A stretch of DNA of 64,000 bases, from NCBI RefSeq assembly GCF_000499845.2, contig NC_023759.2:23713067-23777066 (forward strand), written 5' to 3'. Shown piece after piece: positions 1-11,134 of this stretch; within the stretch, counting starts at the first letter, position 1, and each line of letters begins with the position of its first letter. The notes under the pieces were generated by a model. That model worked only from the letters and a program-made list of their open reading frames with translations, did no database searches and was not told the origin of the DNA. Source of the DNA: Phaseolus vulgaris (taxonomy: Eukaryota; Streptophyta; Magnoliopsida; Fabales; Fabaceae). Both the position numbers and the translations under genes were made by a program.

Positions 1-1160
1 ACAGGCGGTGCCTGGCAGATGGCCTTCTCCCGCTGGATCCGACTGAGGCTAGGAAGGTAAAGAAGAATTCCAGCAAGTACACATTGATTGATGGCGATCT
101 GTACAGGTTTGGGTTCACTCACCCACTCCTGGAATGCGTACACGGCGAGAAGTGCACGAGGATCATGGCAGAGCTCCACGAGGGTATATGCGGAAGCCAC
201 GTTGGGGGTCGAGCTCTGGCCGCGAGGACTCTCCGTGCAGGCTACTACTGGCCATCGATGAGAGAAGATTGCAAGAAGTATGCCCAGTGTTGCAAACAAT
301 GCCAACAGCACACCGATTGGCACAAGGCACCTCCCGAGGAGTTAAAGTCGATCTATAGCCCTTGGCCGTTTCATACTTGGGGAATCGACATCCTGGGACC
401 TTTCCCGCTGGCGATCAGGCAGATGAAGTACTTGGTGGTGGCGATTGAGTATTTCACCAAGTGGATTGAAGCAGAACCAGTGGCCCAGATCACCGCACAC
501 AAGATCGAAGGTTTCGTGTGGAAGAACATCGTGTGCCGGTTTGGAGTGCCTAAACGCCTGGTGTCGGATAATGGGACGCAGTTTGCAAGCCACCTGTTGA
601 AGAAGCTTTGCGAAGGGGTGGGAATTCAACAAGTGTTTGCATCCGTCGAGCACCCTCAGACAAATGGCCAGGTGGAGTCAGCTAATCGGGTGTTGTTGAG
701 AGGTTTGAAGAGAAGGCTTGAGAAAGCCAAGGGAAGTTGGGCTGAGGAGGTGCCCCGTATAGTCTGGGCGTACCACACCACCGAGCAGTGAGGAACCCAT
801 GAGACCCCATTCAGCTTGGTCTATGGGTGTGATGCCATGATTCCGGTGGAGATCCAGGAGAGCTCGCCGAGATTCCAGAACTTCGTAGAGGAAGACTCGA
901 ATGAAGAGAGAAGGCTGAACCTGGATCTACTGGATGAGGTCAGGGAAGAGGCGAGGTTGAAGGCTGAAGCCGTGAAGAGAAGGGTTGAACGAAGATACAA
1001 CTCGAAGGTGATGCCAAGGCAGTTTAGAGAAGGCGACTTGGTGATGAGGAAGGCCCACCAGTACGAGATGGAGAATAAACTGTCACCCAAGTGGACTGGA
1101 CCGTTCAGAATAACCGAGGCGCTCGGGAACGGCACACACCTGAAGTTGTACTATAGTTAA
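1..1160 (+). pseudogene. RT1 pol, integrase region (broken)
   Basis: Frame 3 reads the RNase H-integrase linker, the integrase zinc-finger region (HEGICGSH and CKQC), the first catalytic Asp (GIDILGPFP), the second (SDNGTQF) and the Glu (TNGQVESANR), then the GPF module. The frame is broken by a TGA at 789-791 where sister copies have a Ser codon, and continues in the same frame to 1160. Near the end an in-frame deletion of about 54 bp removes 18 codons before the terminal HLKLYYS. Otherwise it is very close to the pol at 29329-34674 and 56023-61476. Not functional as it stands. Confidence 0.93.
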
Positions 1161-1220
1161 GAGCTTTGTAAGTAAAGACAAACACAAAGTCATATTACAA
1201 TGTCTCTGATGAAACAGTCT

Positions 1221-1278
1221 GAAGGGGGCACTCTTTTTTCCCTAAGGAGGGTTTTTAACGAGGCCACCCAATAAAAGA
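1221..1278 (+). promoter_or_regulatory. Conserved post-pol box with AATAAA (RT1)
   Basis: About 60 bp after the pol stop lies a G-run, a T-rich stretch, CCCTAAGGAGGG (a short inverted repeat) and GAGGCCACCCAATAAAAG, with AATAAA at 1270-1275. The same box follows pol in all six pol-ending Tat copies in this window. It could be the polyadenylation signal of a gag-pol transcript or a boundary with the antisense transcript; this role is inferred. Confidence 0.5.
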
Positions 1279-1394
1279 AAAGTTTTCGAAGTACAAGGCG
1301 TTTTCAGATTGCATGTGTGCTATTTTCCAAAAGTTTTGAAGAAAGACCTTGTCACTTGTACGTGATTTAAGGCGAGTAAAGATATATTGATTGC

Positions 1395-2275
1395 TTTCTA
1401 AAAAGTTTTTAAGTCCTCATCGTTTTTCGGTGATTGGAGGCACCAGTTAAAGTTTTTAAGTCCTCATCGTTTTTCGGCGATTGGAGGCACCAGTAAAAGT
1501 TTTTAAGTCCTCATCGTTTTTCGGCGATTGGAGGCATCAGTTAAAGTTTTTAAGTCCTCATCGTTTTTCGGCGATTGGAGGCACCAGTTAAAGTTTTTAA
1601 GTCCTCATCGTTTTTCGGCGATTGGAGGCACCAGTTAAAGTTTTCAAGTCCTCATCGTTTTTCGGCGATTGGAGGCACCAGTTAAAGTTTTAAAGTCCTC
1701 ATCGTCTTTCGGCGATCGGAGGCACCAGATGAAAGACCTCAACGCCCTCGCGTGTTCTGAGGCAAGATAAAGACCTCCTCGCCGTCGAGCGAGTGCAGGC
1801 GAGGAAGAGCAAAAAGTCCTCAGTGTTTCTGGGGGCGAGAAGATGTAACCCCTGGGGCAATGTAGAGGCACCAGTAAAAAGTCCTCAGTGTTTCTGGGGG
1901 CGAGAAGATTTAACCCCTGGGGCAATGTAGAGGCACCAGTAAAAAGTCCTCAGTGTTTCTGGGGCGAGAAGATGTAACCCCTGGGGCAATGTAGAGGCAC
2001 CAGTAAAAAGTCCTCCGTGTTTCTGGGGGCGAGAAGATGTAACCCCTGGGGCAATGTAGAGGCACCAGTAAAAAGTCCTCCGTGTTTCTGGGGGCGAGAA
2101 GATGTAACCCCTGGGGCAATGTAGAGGCGAGTTAAAGACCTTCTCGCCGATGAGCGAGTTCAGGCGAGTTAAAGACCTTCTCGCCGATGAGCGAGTTCAG
2201 GCGAGTTAAAGACCTTCTCGCCTACATGCGAGCTTAGGCAAGATAAAATCCTTCTCGTCTCAAACGAGTTCAGGT
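1395..2275 (+). repeat. RT1 tandem hairpin-repeat arrays
   Basis: Three consecutive arrays fill the spacer after pol. From about 1405 to 1730 there are seven units of about 47 bp; the stem is CCTCATCG against CGAT..GAGG. From about 1811 to 2130 there are five units of about 65 bp starting AAAAAGTCCTC. From about 2130 to 2275 there are units of about 38 bp with the stem CTCGC/GCGAG. The last unit (2254-2268) has CTCGT/ACGAG, a paired change. Variable 3' tandem repeats are known for Tat elements. Confidence 0.85.
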
Positions 2276-2889
2276 ATGGTGCAGAGGGTGGAAGAAGTTT
2301 GGAAGGTGGCTAAGGTAGGTTCGAAGAGAACGCCTAGTCACCCGGTCTTTCGTTCTGAAGTTCAGGGAGGCAAAGAAGGATCCCAAAAGGCGTTTCTACC
2401 CCCAGACAAAGAAACAATGGCTAAAGCATGAGGCTAGAAAGAAGCTGATATCACCAACAGTCTTTGGCGATCAGGAAGAGCTCGAACAGCGGCGGGAAGG
2501 TTAAAAGACCTGTTTGATGAAGCAGGTCGAGTGGAGCGGTGTTTAAGCCAGCAACTGAGTTACCGTTCATTGCTTGAAGGATATTTTTACGGTAAGGTTA
2601 ATTGCCTTAAGGTTACGAATTGTTAAGTGTTTGTTGCTTAGGGCTGAAGTGATCCGAAGCAGTTAAGTCAAAGGTTGTACCTACAGTTTTCCTAAGTCTT
2701 TTCTTTGAAATTAAACAAGCAAGGAAAGTTGAAGCGAGTGAAGAAGTTATAAAAGGAAAAACGTAAACCTTTGTCATTAACAGATAGCAGTGAATAACAG
2801 TTCGGAACATATATGCGAGGGGACATAAAAGTTTATTACAAGTTATAATATAAGGGAAAGCACAAAGGTAGCAGATGAAGAAGAGTTGA
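2276..2889 (+). other. RT1 spacer, no gene seen
   Basis: Non-repetitive spacer between the hairpin arrays and the stop codon of the antisense gene. It is conserved in outline in the sister elements (35520-36080 and 54451-55030), so it belongs to the element. I see no credible coding frame; it would hold the 3' UTR of the antisense gene. Confidence 0.6.
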
Positions 2890-5513
2890 TTAGTCTTCAG
2901 CAGGAACGACTTTTCCATCCACCACTTCATTGTTCAGCGACACCATGCTGAGATCCAGGTCGGGGAATAGGCAAGCAAATTGTTCCCACGCAGCTTCGAA
3001 TCCAGCAGCCAGAATTTGAGCAGAGTTTAGCTTGAGTTCTTCAATTTGCCTCTGAAGTTCCTCAATCCGCTTCTTGAGGTCTTCAGTTTGCTCTTTCAGC
3101 TCTTTATTCTGTTGCTCCAGCTCTTCAACCTGTTTTTTGAGTTGTTCGTTGGTCTCTTGAGCCTGGAGAAGGTCTTCAGTAACCTTTTTGGATTCCGCTT
3201 GTGCTTGGGCCAATTCAGCAGCCACCTTTCCCTTCTCTTTGTTGGCCTCGGCAAGATCAGCTATGGCGTCGTCCCTCGCCTTTTCCACTTGCCCAAGGAA
3301 TTTCTCTCGGTCGACTGACCTCTGCTCCAATTTTTGCACCTTAGCGGCGTCAGCTTTCATGAGAGCCTCCAGGTCAACCACCCTGACGCGAAGAGGCACA
3401 ATCTTGCTCTCCAGTTCGACCTTCTCTTGAGCAAGTTGATGCACCTTGTGGCTAAGGTCAGTGGCCTCCTTGCGCGCCAGCCTGAGCTCGGTGTTCATTG
3501 CATCCTCCACTCGGGAGTGTTCGATTTCTGCGAGCGTCAGGCTGAAAGACAACTTCTCCACCTCGACCCTCATGGTGCTGTTTTCGGTTTTGAGGTTGAA
3601 GAGGTCGTCTTGGAGCCTCCTGGTTGAGCTCTCCACAACTCTGGTTATGATCGCCGGGATATCCTCTGCTATGGTCTTCAGCTTGGCAGTTAGAGGCTCC
3701 CACATCCTTGTGACCTCCAAAGGGAGGTTTGCTGCTTGGAGAGGCACCAGGTGGGCCTGTTGTGGGTTCTCGTCGCCACCTTCCTTATCAGGTTCTTCAG
3801 TAGTTGCTTCCTGGCGTGGCGACGGGATCGGGGATCCGGTGATCAGAATCAGAGAGGTATGAGCAACCTCATCCCCGATTGGAGCATCTTCTGCAGCTGA
3901 GGCGTTTGAAGGGGGACCCCCTCCAGCTGACACATATGGTGTAGAGGCGCTTGGGGGGTCCTCCAGGAAGTTTGGCTCTTGGGCCTCAGCTGCAGGTGGC
4001 GTAGTGGCCAGTGGGACCGCTTGGACTGGTGAGGCAGGAGCCTGTGGGGGTGGCGATGATGGAGGAGGAGCAGGCGTCGATGGAGGTGTGGAGGTTGGAA
4101 GAGGAGGTGGAGCAGGCGGTGAAGAAGGTGCCACCCTCTTCCTCTTTGAGACCAAACCGTCTTCGGTGGCCTCGTCATCTTCTTCCTCTTCCTCGTGGAT
4201 CACCTGAGGGGCTTTCCTTTTAGGTCTCTTGAGGACCAATTTCTTGCGTTGGGCAGGTTCCTTGGGTGGTGATCGCCCTTGGACGATGGCTGTCTCCACC
4301 ACCGAGTTGGGCACCGTTTGAGAACCCGTCGCCAACCCATGGTTTCGGGCGAGCGCCTTCAGTTCAGCGAGCATGCCTTTGCCCAACATGTTGTCTACAT
4401 GGAACGAAAATGCATGGGTCAACTCAAAGAAAAAATAAGTGCATAAGGTAGTACACAAGCAGATGATATGTGCAGGAAAGATAAAACCAAAGTCTTGCGC
4501 ATAACGCGCAAGACGCCCAGAAACAGTTAAACAGAAGCAGTATTTAAACAATAGTTTTTAATGTTCTAACCTATTCGAATTTCTAGCTGGTCTTCGTAGA
4601 ATTCGAAGCAGATCAAGGTGGTGGTAAGGAAAGTGATATTGGCGTCCGCCACCCTTTTCCAGAAGAGACAGAGATCTCTGTCCAATGCTCCCATGCTGTC
4701 AGGACTTCTCGGTCTCCTGAAGCAGCTCTTGGACTCTTTCTTCCCCTTGTCCACCCAGTACAAGGGGAAGCCGTCGAGAAGGGAGGCGTCCTTGTCATTC
4801 GCGCGCACTTGGACGAACTTCCCCTTCCAGTCCTTGTAGGATTGCTGGAAGATAGCAAAGATGGACCTCCCAGCAATCGCGTTCAAGCTAACCCACAGGC
4901 GGTCTCCTAGGTGCTTGGCTTCGAAGAGGAATAGGAACACGTCCACCGATGCGGGCAACCCCAGGGGGTCGCACATCACTTGAAAAGCTCGAACAAACGC
5001 CCAGCTGTTGGGGTGAAGCTGGGCGGCGGCAATGTTGAGCTCGGTAAGAAGTTCCCTCTCGAATCGGGTGAAAGGGAACTTGAGCTTCACCTTCTTGAAT
5101 AAGGTCGTGTAGACGAAGCAGAAGGGCCCATCGGCGCTTACTTTGTCATCGGCACAAACAGGCAGATCGGGGGGGCAAGGCAGCACCATCATCTTCTCGT
5201 CGTGCTCCTTGTGAAATGATTGATGAAGCTCGTGCCCCTTAGTCAGCCGCAAAACTGCTCCCGCAGTGTTCACAGAGGATGTCTCCCTCAGAAGGGTCGA
5301 GTTGGCCCAGGGATACAAGGTTTTGAAGTCTGGCAGGGGAACGGGGGCTCCTCCAGCGATAGGTGGAGTCGCCTGGGCCAGGACAGGACGGGAAGACGCA
5401 GGCCTCTCAGCCTGCGAAGATGAAGCGCCACGAACTCGTGGTGGGTCGTGTGCTTGTGAAGGGAGGTTTCGTGATGAAGGAGGAGGATTCGGGGTGATCT
5501 TTGTGCGAGTCAT
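2890..5513 (-). CDS. RT1 antisense gene: PF04195-type domain plus coiled-coil protein, two coding exons
   Basis: Two minus-strand frames join across an intron. Exon 1 (5513-4571, 943 nt) ends ATA-G before GT at 4570-4569. Exon 2 (4394-2890) follows the acceptor TTCCATGTAG. Spliced length is 2448 nt, an open 815-residue protein. Exon 1 matches the plant 'putative gypsy type transposon' family (PF04195) with conserved FTRFERELLTELN, LHPNSWAFVRAF and GFPLYW. Exon 2 has MLGKGMLAELKALARNHGL, two basic clusters that could be nuclear signals, an acidic run, a long Pro-rich linker, about 220 residues of coiled coil and the end motif DGKVVPAED. A 5' UTR intron (5752-5522) has consensus ends. Antisense ORFs before the 3' LTR are known in Tat elements; the function is unknown and splicing is inferred. 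Confidence 0.8.
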
Positions 5514-6112
5514 GGTAGCAGCTGCAAAGGAAGAAGAAAGGAAAAATGATCAGGGGTTACAGAGGCTGACTCGATCATAGAAGGAAGGTGAAAAACGAAC
5601 GAATGTAGGTTCGTTGCGACGATTGAAGAAGCCCTAAGTTACGCAGAAGGAGAAATGGAAAAACAACCCACAGCGTATGCACCAGGCAGTTACAGGATGA
5701 TGCGAATCGGTTAAAATACAAGGAAAACCAGCAGAAGAAGGAAAGTAGGTACCTTTTGATGATCAGGAAGACGATGAAGGTTGATGGTGATTCAGAATGC
5801 TGGAGAGCGCTGAGAGTTTTTCGCAGAAGGAAGTTAGAGCGTTCGTGAATGCGAGGGAAAGTGATGGAACAGTGTTGAGTGAAAATGGGTTTAAGGGTTT
5901 TTTCGAAATGGGTTTAGGAAGCGCAAACGGCAACTGAAGAGAGCCGTTGATGAAGCCACGCGTCGAGCGATGAGTGAGGGGTTTGGTGGAGCGTCAGAGT
6001 AGCAGAAGGTACAACCGCTTGGAATTCTGCGTCAGTGCCACGTAGATCGGTGTTGACGTGGCTCTTTCAGTCTTTTCGCTAGACAAGTCTTCGCTTAAGA
6101 CTGGGGGGCTTG

Positions 6113-6893
6113 TGTACCGCCCTGGTGGTCGGGAGTGATGACGTGGCACCCTGCTACAGTATAGGCGTGTTGGCAAGGCGCCAGGTTGGCAAAAGGGAAG
6201 GAAGTCGGGGGGCTCGTGTAGTCGCCAGTTGTTAAATTGGCGTGTTCCGATCTCCAGCTTACCAGAATCGGCGATCACCAGGTTAAAGATGAAGTCGCCA
6301 GATGTAGTTTCAGGAGATCGCCAGAGCAAGCACATCGCCAGAGATGAAGGAGAAGCAGATTATGAAGGCGGCCGGCGAGACCACAGGGAAGGTGTATGAA
6401 GGCCCCTAACTCGCCAGTTCCAGTAGAGATCGCACTCCCAAGTTAGCTATGCACTGGGCAGTACCATGCATAAGTAACTTAGCCAAAATGAGAGTAGAAG
6501 CAACGCCAAGTCAAGGAGGCTCCAGAGGATGGCACGTGTACGACTGGATGCGAGCCACGTGTCCAGGTCTATAACTGCCAGGAGAGAGAAAACAACTAGG
6601 TATATAAGAGTTCTCAACGAACTTTCTGAGGTACGCATGTTCAGATTATACTCTTTACGCTTGCGAGTTATAGAGCTTACTGTGAGAGAGGATTTGCACG
6701 GTTCTTGTTCTCTTAGTATTTGGTGATACTGTCACTGACTTGGGCGTTGGAGTGCGATCGGCCGCAGCGGCGCCGCTCTGTTTCTTTGCAGGTTCTTGAG
6801 GTGGATCTCGAAGAGGAACGGAGGTTCGAAGCGGTGCACACGTCGATCCTTTGACGAGGCAGTTTCCAGCGTTCTGGTCAACAGGCAGGATCA
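6113..6893 (+). repeat. RT1 3' LTR
   Basis: 781 bp from TGTACCGCCC to GGCAGGATCA, with the same termini as the LTRs at 28278-29068 and 61882-62677. It is preceded by a polypurine tract (AAGACTGGGGGGCT, 6098-6111). A TATA box, TATATAAG, is at 6601-6608, and a probable transcript start follows. The next five bases, AATAC (6894-6898), should be the target duplication, but the left partner is outside the window. Confidence 0.9.
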
Positions 6894-7652
6894 AATACTA
6901 AGAGAGAAAATCTAAACTCATGGAACCGTGCGCAGTGAATCTCAGTGTACTCAAGAGTATTCTCAAAGCGTACTCAAGTGTTCTGAAAAACGTACCTCAA
7001 AGTCTATTAAGAGTTCCTTATATACCTGAGCACTTTCTCTCTCCTGACGGTTATACCTCTGGACACGTGGCTCGCATCTAGCTGTACACGTGTCGCCATC
7101 TGGAGCCCTCTTCTACTTGAGCGTCACCTCTACTCTTCAAGCTATTTGACTAAGTTACCCATGCAAGGAGTAACTTGGTGCATAGCTTCCTTGGAGCGCG
7201 ACCCCTTAAGCGACGAGTACGGGGTGTCACCATGCACACCTTCTCTGTGGTCTCGCCTGCCGCTATCACGATCTGCTTCACTTGCACATCGTGCATGTTC
7301 TGGAAACTGTTCCCTTGCCTCGACCTCTGGCTAGGGAATGATCACCTGATAACCTCGTCCTTCGTACTTGTACCCCTTGAAAGCCTTAAGCAAACCTTCC
7401 TGATCTTTCGGCGATGTGCCCCTTTCGGCGGTCTCTAACCACTTTATCGCCTAAAACTCACATACGGCGACCATGACGCAAACCTGGTGACCGCCGGTTA
7501 TACATACTAGAGATCGGAGAACACCAAGCTAACAATTGGCGACTACACAAACTTCCCGATGTGCTTCCCTTCTGTCAGCCAGGTGTCCCGTTCAACACGC
7601 CTATATTATCGCTTGCTGCCACGTCATCACTTCCGATTACCTGATTGGTACA
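6894..7652 (-). repeat. Inverted LTR of a related Tat element, truncated by RT1 insertion
   Basis: The sequence aligns on the minus strand with the U3-R part of the RT1/RT-A' LTR family: CTTATATA (TATATAAG reversed) at 7017-7024, the GGACACGTGGCTCGCATC-like block, and the end GGTACA at 7652 (TGTACC reversed). Much more diverged than the other LTRs. Its U5 end would lie on the far left side of RT1. It is either a solo LTR or one end of a full element inserted in the pol that resumes at 7653. Confidence 0.75.
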
Positions 7653-10160
7653 ATAGGCGACACCAACCAGTGGACAACGTGGTGGAGAGGCAGATTGGTG
7701 GCAAGATATTCAAGCTGGGGCGTTTGTTGAGCCAGGAAGAACAAGACGAAGTGGCAGCAGTGATCTCGCGCCACTTAGATGCATTCGCATTGACCGCCTC
7801 AAACATGCCAGGCATCGACCCAAATTTTTTGTGCCACCACCTCACCATGGACGCCAAGGTTCGCCCTGTGCGACAGAGGAGGAGGAAGTTCAACGAAGAG
7901 AGGTGCCTCGTCGTGAAGGAAGAAACGCAGAAATTGCTAAGTGCTGGATACATCAGGGAGATACAATACCCTGAGTGGCTGGCCAACGTCGTCTTGGTGA
8001 AGAAGGCAAATAGAAAGTGGAGAATGTGCGTCGACTTCACAGACTTAAACAAGGCGTGCCCTAAAGATTCGTACCCCTTACCTAGCATCGACGCATTGGT
8101 GGATAGCGCCTCAGGGTGCAAGAAGCTGAGCTTCTTAGACGCATTTTCGGGGTACAATCAGATAAAAATGCATCCAAGGGATGAGATGAAAACGGCGTTC
8201 ATGACGAAAACGTGCAGTTACTGTTACAAGGTGATGCCGTTTGGGCTGAAGAACGCAGGCGCCACCTACCAGAGACTAATGGACAAGGTCCTTGCACCCA
8301 TGCTAGGAAGGAACGTGCAAGCCTACGTAGACGACATGGTGGTGACTTCGCAGGAGAGGGGGCGGCACACAACGGATCTGGAAGAGCTGTTTGCCACCAT
8401 ATCAAAGTACTGCCTCAAGCTGAACCCCGAGAAATGCGTTTTCGGGGTTGAGGCGGGTAAGTTCTTAGGCTTTATGCTCACAGAAAGGAGAATAGAGGCG
8501 AACCCTGATAAGTGCGCAACCATCATTGCCATGAGGAGCCCAACTTCAGTGAAAGAAGTGCAGCAACTGACTGGGCGGATGGCAACTTTGTCAAGGTTCG
8601 TATTGCCGGAGGTGAGAAGGGCAACCCCTACTTTCAGTGCCTCAAGAGGAATAGCCATTTTGTGTGGACAGATGAGTGCGAAGCAGCATTTCTCAAGTTA
8701 AAGGAGTACTTGGCGACGCCGCCTGTGCTTTGCAAGCCACGGGCAGGCGTCCCCCTTCGTTTGTACTTCGCTGTGACTGAGTGGGCTATCAGTTCTGTGC
8801 TGGTCCAGGAGCAGGATCAAGTGCAGAGGCCCATCTACTTTGTAAGCAAGGCTTTGCAAGGCCCAGAGTCGAGATACCAGTCGTTGGAGAAGGCGGCGTT
8901 GGCAGTAGTGTTCTCGACCAGGAGGCTCCGCCATTATTTTCACAGCTTCACAGTGGTGGTGATGACGAACCTCCCCATTCAGAAAGTACTTCAAAAGCCA
9001 GATGTAGCTGGAAGGATGGTTCGCTGGGCGGTGAAGCTGTCAGAGTTTGATATCCAGTACAAACCAAGAGGATCCATCAAAGGGCAAGTCTACGCAGATT
9101 TCGTTGCAGAGCTCTCACCAGGAGGAGGCCCTCAAGAGGTGGAGTTAGGATCACAGTGGATGCTCTCAGTGGATGGGTCCTCCAATCAACAGGGGAGTGG
9201 CGCGGGAATAGTCTTGGAGGGGCCTAACGGGGTGTTGATCGAGCAAGCCCTATGCTTCGCCTTCAAAGCAAGCAATAACCAAGTTGAGTACGAGGCGCTG
9301 ATTGTTGGAATGCTCTTGGCCAAGGAAATGGGCGCACAAAGCCTCTTGGTGAAGAGTGATTCATAGTTGGTCACAGGGCAGGTGACTGGGGAGTATCAGG
9401 CAAAGGACCCGCAGATGGCAGCGTATCTAAAGTATGTCCAAGTGTTGAAGGGAGCTTTCGCTACATTTGAGCTGGTGCATGTCCCTAGAGAGCAAAATGC
9501 CAGAGCTGACCTGCTCGCCAAGCTGGCCAGCTCAGGCAAGGGGGGAAGGCAGGGGACAATCATCCAAGAGACGCTCAAAACGCCGCGAATGTTTGTGGCA
9601 GACAACAGGGTGGACGTTCTTCACATCAGCATGACGAGAGGAAAGCCAAGGATCCATCGCTCTTTGATTCAAGATACGGCGAGGACACCCCGCATAAGCA
9701 CCTACGCGGCCTCGCCCGAGGGAGAGAAGTGTCTGCAAATATGCGTTTTGGAGGAAGGCGACACGTGGATGACGCCTTATAGGCGATACATTGCAGATGG
9801 GATTCTCCCAGCAGAGCCTGGAGAGGGAAAGAGGATAAAGAAGAACTCTGCAAGGTATACTCTCGTGGATGGAGTGTTGTTTAGGCATGGGTTCACGCAC
9901 CCAATTCTGACGTGTGTGAGTTGCGATGAGTGTACGAGGATCATGTGGGAACTTCACGAGGGGATTTGTGGAAGCCACGTAGGGGGAAGATCACTAGCTT
10001 CCAAGGTGATTCTCGCAGGGTTTTATTGGCCATCGGTGAGAGAAGACTGTGTGAGATACGCCCAGCCCAGCGATGCAAGCAGTGTCAGATACACGCCGAC
10101 TGGCACAAGGCGCCCCCAGAAGAACTGATGTCGATTTATAGCCCGTGGCCTTTCCACACA
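7653..10160 (+). pseudogene. Decayed Tat pol fragment (RT, RNase H, start of integrase)
   Basis: Starts at the protease-RT linker (VVERQIGGKIFKLG) and runs through RT (FTDLNKACPKDSYPLPS, YVDD at about 8317-8328), the gypsy RNase H, the second RNase H (LSVDGSS, about 9166) and the integrase N-terminus to SIYSPWPFHT. It is closest to the RT-C pol (RYTLVDGVLFRHGFTHPILTC in both). Breaks: a frameshift near 8605, TAG at 9364-9366, and a 5-bp duplication (CCCAG) near 10064 that shifts the frame inside the zinc finger. It stops at an abrupt junction at 10160/10161; gag and protease are not present. Confidence 0.88.
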
Positions 10161-11134
10161 AGGTTCCCCTCCTTCCAGCGGTGTCACCCCAGGGAGAGGA
10201 TTCTTTTAGGGACAACCCTCCAAGCGCTACTTCCCTTCCCCCTACAATCGTCCAAGAGGATGTAGGCGAAGGCGCCGAGTCTGCTCCACCTCCGCCACCG
10301 GCAGAGGTCTCTGCTTCTCCTGCCCCCGTCGCTGCCGCCCCCGATCTTATCGCCATCCCTCCTCCAATTATGCATCTGATGAGGGGCTTCAGTGGTGAAA
10401 CAATGCCAGAGGGCTCTGAGAGGAAGGAGGGCATGCCTTTCTACTTGGGGTCCTTCTTGGGGGTGGCCCTTGAATGGCGGTGACCCTTGAATGGCGCGCC
10501 CAGGCCAGAAACGCTGCTTTGCACACCCAAACCCTCCGGGCCTTGGAAACAAGGGTAGCTGCCCTGGAGGAGGAAAGGAAGATTCTGGGATGCCAAAACG
10601 AAACTTACCAAACCGCCCTGAACCAGGCGCAAGAGTCCAAAGCAGAGGCTGAAAAACAACTGGCAGAGGCGGTGGAAATCCAGGCCGACACGCTTGGGAA
10701 GTCGCCCTCACAGTTCAGGTAACGAGCCTTCAAGACATAATTGAAGCTTACGAAGAAGTTCAAAAGGACTTGAAGGAGCGCTGCTGTGAGCAAGCTGACG
10801 AAATGGAGCGGCTGGAGAGGGAAATGGCTACCCAGGCCAAAGTTATGGGCCTTGTCCAGGTTGACTACGACAAACTGCAAGTCGAGGTCAGCCGACTCCG
10901 TGTGGAGAAGGAGGCTTTGGAGAAGCAGGTAGCTTCTGGGGATGCCACCATTGAGGAACTAGAGAAGGACAAAAAGACCCTCATCCAGGACATGGCGGGA
11001 ACTTTCGAGGAGGGATTCCAAGAGGCTCTGGCCCAAGCTGTCTGCATGAATCCGGGGATCGACATTTCCAACTGCGATTCCACTCACCACATTGCTGATG
11101 GAAAAGTCGTGCCCCTGGAACTGGACGATTGAAC
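10161..11134 (+). pseudogene. Diverged antisense-gene exon 2 (coiled coil), frameshifted
   Basis: A Pro/Ala-rich segment (about 10200-10370), then heptad-rich segments at 10474-10722 and 10770-11132 ending in IADGKVVPLELDD. The end motif matches VVDGKVVPAED of the other antisense genes although the rest is very different, which shows homology. A 17-bp tandem duplication at about 10463-10496 (GTGGCCCTTGAATGGCG, then GTGACCCTTGAATGGCG) shifts the frame, and there is a second shift near 10690-10720. The N-terminal basic region is missing at the 10160/10161 junction. Confidence 0.7.

Larger units (their letters stand above)
1..6893 (+). mobile_element. RT1: 3' part of a Tat-lineage Ty3/gypsy retrotransposon
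   Basis: The window opens inside pol of a plus-strand element and follows it to the end of its 3' LTR. Order: end of RNase H/integrase (1-1160), conserved post-pol box, tandem hairpin repeats (about 1395-2275), antisense two-exon gene (2890-5513), polypurine tract just before 6113, and 3' LTR (6113-6893). The 5' LTR, gag, protease and RT lie left of the window. The element is inserted in an inverted older LTR that continues at 6894. Assignment to Tat rests on the integrase C-terminus without a chromodomain, the antisense gene and the repeat-rich region after pol. Confidence 0.9.

Noticed and set aside
1405..1730. Regular short repeats that resemble a CRISPR array
   Set aside because: There are no unique spacers; units are direct tandem copies of 46-47 bp, in a plant retrotransposon, with no cas genes.
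1644..2119. Minus-strand frames with repeated LLAPRNTEDF-like peptides (also 55309-55675)
   Set aside because: They only translate the tandem hairpin repeats; the frame changes from copy to copy and there is no start context or conservation.
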